Positions 4,399-9,449 of a stretch of 9,449 nucleotides of DNA are shown here, piece after piece. Both the position numbers and the translations under genes were made by a program. This DNA is from Alphaproteobacteria bacterium. Lineage in GTDB: Bacteria; Pseudomonadota; Alphaproteobacteria; Micavibrionales; Micavibrionaceae. Every line of letters starts with the position of its first letter. Positions within the stretch are counted from its first letter, which is position 1. The stretch spans positions 1-9,449 of the forward strand of contig NZVS01000053.1 in the NCBI GenBank assembly GCA_002701555.1, in the 5' to 3' direction. A model generated the notes under the pieces. It saw only the letters and a program-made list of their open reading frames with translations. It was not told the origin of the DNA and did not search any database.

Positions 4399-7257
4399 TT
4401 AGGCACGCCTTTTTGATTTTGAATTTAAAAGGGGTTTTAGATACTCACCTGTATAGCTTCCTTTTGAAACAGCAACGTCTTCGGGGGTGCCTGTAGCAAT
4501 TATTTCGCCGCCACCTGAGCCGCCTTCCGGACCTATATCAATAATCCAGTCAGCAGTCTTTATAACATCTAAGTTGTGTTCGATTACAATTACAGTATTG
4601 CCCTGCTCTACGAGAGTGTGAAGGACTTCCAATAGCTTACGCACATCTTCAAAATGCAGCCCGGTGGTTGGTTCGTCCAGAATATAAAGTGTCTGCCCTG
4701 TGGAGCGCCTTGATAATTCTTTTGAAAGCTTAACGCGCTGGGCTTCACCACCCGAAAGTGTGGTTGCTGGTTGTCCTACTCTAATATAATCAAGCCCCAC
4801 GCTGATTAATGTTTCCATTTTATCACGTATTGAAGGGACTGCCTTAAAGAATTCGGCGGCCTCCTCAATAGACATATCCAGAACATCGGCAATTGATTTA
4901 CCCTTATATTTGACCTCTAGCGTTTCACGATTATAACGCTTTCCATCACAGGTTTCACAAGTCACATAGACATCAGGTAAAAAATGCATTTCGATCTTTA
5001 TCAGGCCATCCCCCTGACATGCTTCGCAACGACCACCTTTGACGTTAAACGAAAAGCGCCCCGGTTTATAGCCGCGCGCTTTGGCTTCAGGAAGACCGGA
5101 AAACCACTCACGAATAGGTGTGAAAGCGCCTGTGTATGTTGCAGGGTTTGAACGTGGAGTGCGTCCTATCGGTGATTGGTCTATATCTATGACTTTATCC
5201 AAAAACTCAATGCCCTCAATCTTCTTATGGGGCGAGGGGAGAGCCCTGGTTTTCATCAAACGGCGGCTGACACCTTTAAATAAAGTATCTAATGTGAGGG
5301 TGGATTTTCCAGATCCCGAAACACCTGTAACACAGGTAAATGTTCCAAGAGGAAATTCAGCTGTAACTTTCTTGAGGTTGTTGCCGGTTGCTTCTATAAC
5401 TTTAAGAGACTGTGTTTTTTTCCCGCTCTTTTTACCCGGACGACGTTTTTCAGGAATAGGTATTTCCCTCCTTCCCGTCATATATTGGGCAGTCAGGCTA
5501 TTTTTATTTTTGAAGACCTTTTCAGGAACACCATTTGCAACAACATTTCCTCCGTGTATACCTGCCCCTGGGCCCATATCGATCAAATAGTCTGCACTAC
5601 GGATGGCATCTTCATCATGTTCTACCACCAAAACTGTGTTCCCAAGATCGCGTAAGCGCTTTAATGTTTCCAGTAAGCGGTTATTGTCGCGTTGATGAAG
5701 GCCGATTGACGGCTCATCCAAGACATAAAGCACACCTGTTAAACCCGAACCTATTTGCGAAGCCAGCCTGATACGTTGTGATTCACCACCCGAAAGTGTT
5801 GCAGATGACCGGCTGAGTGTGAGGTAGTTAAGGCCGACATTATTTAAAAAAGTAAGGCGCTCGTTAATTTCTTTTAAAATGCGTGCTGCTATTTCCCTTC
5901 TTTGTGGCTCTAATCGTTCGGAAAGACCTGAAAACCACTCAAGTGCACGCTGAATAGATAGGTCACTAACTTCACTGATATGACATTTATCTATTTTTAC
6001 TGCCAAAGCCTCTTCACGCAAACGATAGCCTCCACAGGCTGAACACGCAGCAGATGTTTGATAACGTGCCAGATCTTCTCGGACTGAAGTACTCTCCGTT
6101 TCCAGCATGCGCCGTTTCAAATTATGGATAACACCTTCAAAAGGTTTATTAGTTCTAAAGGTATTAGCACGGTCTTCATAGGTGATCTGGATTTTTGTAT
6201 TCCCGGATCCATAAAGCAGGGCCTTTTGTGCTGCATCAGGCAAATCTGTGAAGGGCGTTTTCATATTGCCTTTGTAATGTTTAACAACGGCTTCTAATGC
6301 TTGTTGGTAATAATGTGAAAAGCTTTTGGCCCAAGGCTCTATAGCTCCTTGTGCCAGTGTTTTTGATTTGTCAGGAACGACAAGGTCTTCGTCAAAATGT
6401 AATTTAGCGCCAAGTCCGTCGCAATCCGGGCATGCTCCATGTGGGTTGTTAAAAGAAAAAAGACGCGGTTCTATTTCCGCAATCGTAAAACCTGAGACAG
6501 GACAGGCAAATTTTTCAGAAAAAATTGTTTCCTCACCAGTATCTGCGTTTTGCACAATAAGTAAGCCTTCAGCCAGCCCCAAAGCAGTTTCTACAGAATC
6601 AGCAAGTCTGTTTCCTAAATCTTCACGAATGATAAGGCGGTCAACAATAACCTCTATATCATGCTTATATTTTTTATCTAACTCAGGGGCCTCTGACAAT
6701 TCATAGACTGTGCCGTCAATTCGCGCGCGCTGGTAACCTTTTGAACGCAAGTCGGCAAATTCACGTTTGTATTCCCCTTTACGGCCACGAGCGATTGGAG
6801 CCATGATGTAAAGGCGTGTTCCTTCACCCATTTGGAAAATACGGTCAACCATTTCAGAAACAGTCTGGCTGGTTATGGGTAGCCCTGTAGCGGGCGAATA
6901 AGGGATACCGACGCGCGCCCATAAAAGACGCATATAATCGTGTATTTCCGTGACTGTTCCGACAGTCGATCTTGGATTTTTAGAAGTTGTCTTTTGCTCA
7001 ATTGATATAGCAGGTGACAAGCCTTCAATAGAGTCGACATCCGGCTTTTGCATAAGCTCAAGAAATTGGCGGGCATATGCTGAAAGGCTCTCTACATAAC
7101 GACGCTGACCCTCGGCGTAGATCGTGTCAAAAGCAAGAGATGACTTCCCAGATCCGGACAGGCCTGTAATGACCACGAGCGAGTCTCGTGGCATATCCAC
7201 ATTTATATCTTTTAAATTATGTTCACGCGCGCCGCGTACGGATATTTCTTTAAGCAT
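4399..7257 (-). CDS. uvrA: Excinuclease ABC subunit UvrA
   Basis: The product is the DNA damage sensor of nucleotide excision repair; a UvrA dimer with UvrB finds lesions and loads UvrB. It is 952 residues counted from the ATG at 7257. A TTG at 7263 would add two residues but falls inside the upstream palindrome, so ATG is preferred. Both ABC modules are complete: Walker A GLSGSGKS (32-39) and GVSGSGKST (645-653); signatures LSGGESQR (488-495) and LSGGEAQR (834-841); Walker B ends LDEP (513-516 and 860-863). The C-terminal zinc module CEAC/CETC (744-747, 767-770) is intact. The N-terminal one reads CPVS/CPDC (252-255, 276-279), lacking one cysteine, which I recall as usual for alphaproteobacteria; the ATGLPI segment near residue 123 fits as well. 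A Lys/Arg-rich linker (604-616) joins the halves. It follows clpP in the same direction with no terminator between. No alphaproteobacterial SOS box (GTTC-N7-GTTC) is visible upstream. Confidence 0.97.
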   Translation of the reverse strand: MLKEISVRGAREHNLKDINVDMPRDSLVVITGLSGSGKSSLAFDTIYAEGQRRYVESLSAYARQFLELMQKPDVDSIEGLSPAISIEQKTTSKNPRSTVGTVTEIHDYMRLLWARVGIPYSPATGLPITSQTVSEMVDRIFQMGEGTRLYIMAPIARGRKGEYKREFADLRSKGYQRARIDGTVYELSEAPELDKKYKHDIEVIVDRLIIREDLGNRLADSVETALGLAEGLLIVQNADTGEETIFSEKFACPVSGFTIAEIEPRLFSFNNPHGACPDCDGLGAKLHFDEDLVVPDKSKTLAQGAIEPWAKSFSHYYQQALEAVVKHYKGNMKTPFTDLPDAAQKALLYGSGNTKIQITYEDRANTFRTNKPFEGVIHNLKRRMLETESTSVREDLARYQTSAACSACGGYRLREEALAVKIDKCHISEVSDLSIQRALEWFSGLSERLEPQRREIAARILKEINERLTFLNNVGLNYLTLSRSSATLSGGESQRIRLASQIGSGLTGVLYVLDEPSIGLHQRDNNRLLETLKRLRDLGNTVLVVEHDEDAIRSADYLIDMGPGAGIHGGNVVANGVPEKVFKNKNSLTAQYMTGRREIPIPEKRRPGKKSGKKTQSLKVIEATGNNLKKVTAEFPLGTFTCVTGVSGSGKSTLTLDTLFKGVSRRLMKTRALPSPHKKIEGIEFLDKVIDIDQSPIGRTPRSNPATYTGAFTPIREWFSGLPEAKARGYKPGRFSFNVKGGRCEACQGDGLIKIEMHFLPDVYVTCETCDGKRYNRETLEVKYKGKSIADVLDMSIEEAAEFFKAVPSIRDKMETLISVGLDYIRVGQPATTLSGGEAQRVKLSKELSRRSTGQTLYILDEPTTGLHFEDVRKLLEVLHTLVEQGNTVIVIEHNLDVIKTADWIIDIGPEGGSGGGEIIATGTPEDVAVSKGSYTGEYLKPLLNSKSKRRA

Positions 7258-7260
7258 AAA

Positions 7261-7286
7261 CAACTATATAGTTGAAGATAGTTGAA
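7261..7286 (-). promoter_or_regulatory. Palindrome with 10-bp-spaced half-sites upstream of uvrA, candidate operator
   Basis: CAACTATATAGTTG (7261-7274) is a perfect 14-bp palindrome ending three bases before the uvrA ATG. The half-site ATAGTTGAA occurs at 7268-7276 and again at 7278-7286, exactly 10 bp apart, one helical turn. On the uvrA strand the palindrome contains TATATA, which with GTGGCA 17 bases upstream could be a weak -10/-35 pair. If so, a bound protein would block the promoter. It is not a recognisable LexA box. Because it lies in the leader it could instead act in RNA, but a 14-base self-complementary hairpin with no loop to spare would be weak. Confidence 0.4.
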
Positions 7287-7333
7287 TTGCCACTCCACTT
7301 TGTAAAAAATCGAAAGACTTTTTAAACGAAAAG

Positions 7334-8038
7334 TTATTTAACCTCGGGAGTATTTTCAGGCTTACTTTGCTGGGGAGCATTCTGATTTGCGGGTTGGGAG
7401 GGAAGTTGATAGAAATTCAACTCCGGCAATCCGATTTTGTCCACTAGTCCCAATTTTTTGGCTTGTCTAGCGCTAACAAAATAATCACGGTCAAGACGTG
7501 TTTCCCAATCTGTGGCTTCCCCACCACAGTGTTTGATATAAAGGGTAGTCATACGTTTTTTGATGCGTTGGATCTCTTTGTTGCTGATATCAATATCGCT
7601 TGCCATACCACGCGCGCCGCCTGAAGGTTGATGTACCATAATACGGGCTTCCGGGGTTATATAGCGATGACCGGGCTCACCAGCCATAAGCAGAAATGAT
7701 CCCATGGAGCTTGCCTGACCCATACATACTGTATGAACAGGACTTTTTATCTTTTGCATTACGTCATAAATCATCATGCCGGATGTGACAACGCCGCCAG
7801 GTGAATTGATGTATAATGTTATTGGCTGTCCTTTGCCTATGCTGTCCAGCTTCATAAGCTGTTGTACGATATTAAGAGCCATTACATCATTTACGTTTGA
7901 ATTTAGGAATATAGCGCGATTAGAATTCAGGAAGCTTGATGTTAAATCCAGTGTTTTGGGTTTACCATCTATAACCTCTGTAATAAAAGCAGCTTGAACC
8001 GGAGTTTCGTCTTGGGTGTGTGCAAATATATTTTCCAT
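7334..8038 (-). CDS. clpP: ATP-dependent Clp protease proteolytic subunit (ClpP), variant form
   Basis: This 234-residue protein is the serine peptidase that forms the double-heptamer chamber of Clp proteases in the cytoplasm. The catalytic triad is complete: S111 in GQASSMG, H136 in MVHQPSGG and D185 in LDRDYFVSA. The YINSPGG segment (76-82) is also present. It differs from textbook ClpP at both ends. The N-terminus (about 1-40) lacks the usual propeptide-like start and consensus axial loop. After LVDKIG the chain continues about 30 residues in a Pro/Gln/Asn-rich tail. An AAGGAAGG (8043-8050, - strand) four bases before the ATG supports the start. The gene follows a ClpA-type unfoldase in the same direction, not the tig-clpP-clpX-lon arrangement, so this may be a second ClpP dedicated to that unfoldase (inference). 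Confidence 0.94.
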   Translation of the reverse strand: MENIFAHTQDETPVQAAFITEVIDGKPKTLDLTSSFLNSNRAIFLNSNVNDVMALNIVQQLMKLDSIGKGQPITLYINSPGGVVTSGMMIYDVMQKIKSPVHTVCMGQASSMGSFLLMAGEPGHRYITPEARIMVHQPSGGARGMASDIDISNKEIQRIKKRMTTLYIKHCGGEATDWETRLDRDYFVSARQAKKLGLVDKIGLPELNFYQLPSQPANQNAPQQSKPENTPEVK

Positions 8039-8042
8039 TTAA

Positions 8043-8105
8043 CCTTCCTTGTTCTGAAACCCCTTTCAGGCGGGGCTTATTATTTTTATTGAAAATTTAC
8101 GCCCC
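8043..8105 (-). other. Leader between the unfoldase and clpP genes with alternative hairpins
   Basis: Read on the - strand, the gap holds GGGGC (8105-8101) right after the unfoldase stop, GCCCC (8076-8072), then GGGG (8063-8060) just upstream of the clpP Shine-Dalgarno (8043-8050). GCCCC can pair either with the upstream GGGGC or, over an 8-base loop, with the downstream GGGG. A third option is the perfect 6-bp stem CTGAAA/TTTCAG at 8069-8054. No T run follows any of these, so it is not a Rho-independent terminator, and readthrough into clpP is expected. A regulatory role is conjecture. Confidence 0.3.
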
Positions 8106-9449
8106 TTAAGGAGTAAGGTCATTTGTGCCCGTATTTCTTTTAATTTCAGGAAGTTCTGCTTCACCCTCGTCATTTGCGGCGTCAAAGGGTTTTTCGGCTG
8201 ATTTAACCACTTCCATGTTGAACTCTTTAACTAGATTTATTTTGAGCGTCACAGGTTCTGTCAGGTTCTGGCCCTCTGTAAGGATCCATTCAGATACAGG
8301 TAGCTTAATATAGTCCTCTATTGCACGCTTCATCGGTCGAGCGCCGAACTCCTTATCGTAACCCAGCTCGAATAATTCATCCTGCGCGGTTTCCGACAAT
8401 TCCAGTGTCAGCAAGTCATTCGTTTTGTTTAATTTTTTAGCTAGTTTATCAACTTGCGCCAGCGCAATTTTTTTAACAGTTTCTTTGGAAAGGTATCCAT
8501 ATTCAACTATACCGTCCAATCTGTTCATATGCTCAGGCTTAAGCATTCTTTTTAGGGCTGCCTGTTGTTCTTTCTTGGCATCTTCTTCATTGTTATCTTT
8601 TGAACCAAAGCCTATTGAACGCTTATCCATTGCTGCCTTTGCCTCGGCAGCGCCAGCATTACTGGTGAAGATGACAATTGTATCCTTAAAAGAAATTGTA
8701 CGCCCGTCGGACATTTGTAAACGCCCTTCCTCAAGTATGGACATTAACAAGTTCCAGACTTCCGGGTCGGCTTTTTCTATCTCGTCAAAAAGCAAAACGG
8801 AATAGGGCGCTTTAGCTATAGGATCTAATACAGTCGGATCCTTATATCCTACATATCCTGGAGGTGAGCCGATCAATTTTGATTTGGCGTGCTTGTCTGA
8901 CAAATTGGCCATATCTACTTCGACCAAAGGTATGTCGAGTATTTCGGAAATAGCTTTAGCTGTTTCTGTTTTACCCACTCCCGTTGGACCTGTGAAAAGG
9001 AATGACCCCAAGGGCTTACCTTCGTCGTTCAAGCCCGCATTGGCGATTTTTAGTTTTTTCGGAATAACATTTACACCGTCCTGGCCCATAACCATTTGTG
9101 GGAGCCGATCTCCCAACATCATAATTTTATCAGAGCGCGAGCCGGAGATCATTTCTACAGGAAGACCGCACATTTTTGACACAACTTCATGTATATATGC
9201 TGAGGTAATTTCGTTGTTATTCAATGCAACAGCGCGTTCACATGCTTTTTTCGCGATCTTTATTGCGCCGCCCGGTCGTCCCATCTCCGGCATATATCTG
9301 GCAGCTAATCTCACAATCCTTTTTTGTAGATCCCCTGAAAGCGTTACATCGTGTTTTGCCTCAAATTGTCTGGCGTAATTAGCTCCATATTGAAGCCCTT
9401 GCTCTTCATTAGCAGGTTCAACCTGTATTGTATCAAACATTTCCGAAAG
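8106..9449 (-). CDS. ClpA-type AAA+ unfoldase, C-terminal part (5' partial)
   Basis: The frame is open through base 9449. The ATG at 9440 is probably internal, because the sequence from there already matches the small helical domain that ends the first AAA module of ClpA/ClpB. At least 447 residues are visible. Counting from that Met, about 1-95 is this D1 tail. The second AAA module follows with Walker A GPTGVGKT (151-158), pore loop GYVG (195-198), Walker B LLFDE (216-220), sensor 1 TSN (259-261), Arg finger R307 and sensor 2 GARPMKR (366-372). IGF at 276-278 sits where ClpA has its ClpP-docking IGL. There is no middle coiled-coil domain between the modules, which argues for ClpA over ClpB or ClpC. 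The D1 tail is divergent: the usual PDKAID reads PGGAIK (56-61). A roughly 25-residue acidic tail ends the protein. It lies 67 bases upstream of clpP and probably feeds it substrates. Confidence 0.92.
   Translation of the reverse strand, partial: LSEMFDTIQVEPANEEQGLQYGANYARQFEAKHDVTLSGDLQKRIVRLAARYMPEMGRPGGAIKIAKKACERAVALNNNEITSAYIHEVVSKMCGLPVEMISGSRSDKIMMLGDRLPQMVMGQDGVNVIPKKLKIANAGLNDEGKPLGSFLFTGPTGVGKTETAKAISEILDIPLVEVDMANLSDKHAKSKLIGSPPGYVGYKDPTVLDPIAKAPYSVLLFDEIEKADPEVWNLLMSILEEGRLQMSDGRTISFKDTIVIFTSNAGAAEAKAAMDKRSIGFGSKDNNEEDAKKEQQAALKRMLKPEHMNRLDGIVEYGYLSKETVKKIALAQVDKLAKKLNKTNDLLTLELSETAQDELFELGYDKEFGARPMKRAIEDYIKLPVSEWILTEGQNLTEPVTLKINLVKEFNMEVVKSAEKPFDAANDEGEAELPEIKRNTGTNDLTP

Noticed and set aside
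4396..4425. Terminator between the convergent genes at 4398/4399 (AGGCACGCC followed by Ts)
   Set aside because: The GGC/GCC arms leave too small a loop for a stable hairpin, so the stem would be only two pairs.
5081..5771. Two + strand open frames opposite uvrA
   Set aside because: uvrA is unmistakable over this whole stretch. The opposite frames show no motif and exist because the uvrA codon bias leaves few stops there.
7258..7333. LexA (SOS) box for uvrA
   Set aside because: No GTTC-N7-GTTC, CTG-N10-CAG or GAAC-N4-GTTC pattern occurs. The palindrome has AAC and GTT six bases apart, the wrong spacing for the Bacillus-type box.

Overview
The window looks like a chromosomal segment of a moderately AT-rich alphaproteobacterium. 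Three things point there: UvrA has the alphaproteobacterial variants of its first zinc-module regions (an ATGLPI segment instead of a Cys pair, and CPVS instead of CPxC); an ExoD-family protein is present; and the short acidic, N-terminally anchored protein at 1538-1861 resembles a family I remember from sphingomonads and relatives. A lineage such as the Micavibrio group would fit the base composition, but that is a guess. I see no phage, transposon, CRISPR or integration signature.

Left part (1-2303, + strand): the tail of a probable gene, a 116-residue membrane protein closed by a strong terminator (492-523), a membrane-anchored endonuclease/exonuclease/phosphatase-fold enzyme (562-1473), and a two-gene unit consisting of an extremely acidic anchored protein and a Pmp3/YqaE-type membrane protein. 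A second strong terminator (2093-2122) ends that unit. A 39-codon gene with a good ribosome binding site follows. Its product aligns without gaps to the N-terminus of the 116-residue protein.

Middle part (2307-4398): dsbB and exoD lie on the - strand and overlap by ATGA. A complete tRNA-Leu(CAA) gene follows on the + strand, then a GTG-started polytopic membrane protein of unknown function.

Right part (4399-9449, - strand): a ClpA-type AAA+ unfoldase (cut off by the window edge), clpP and uvrA follow one another in that direction of transcription, with gaps of about 67 and 76 bases and no clear terminator between them. The unfoldase carries an IGF tripeptide of the ClpP-docking type and lacks a ClpB/ClpC middle domain, so it is probably the partner of the adjacent ClpP. 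This is not the usual clpP-clpX-lon arrangement. A perfect 14-bp palindrome plus a third half-site at 10-bp spacing lies directly upstream of the uvrA ATG and is a candidate operator.

The left and middle parts are mostly envelope functions (small membrane proteins, disulfide formation, ExoD). The right part combines protein quality control with nucleotide excision repair. The points most worth a second look are the ClpA-like/ClpP pair with its divergent first AAA module, the uvrA operator-like repeat, the short paralogue of the 116-residue protein, and the acidic protein. None of these amounts to a demonstrated new system.
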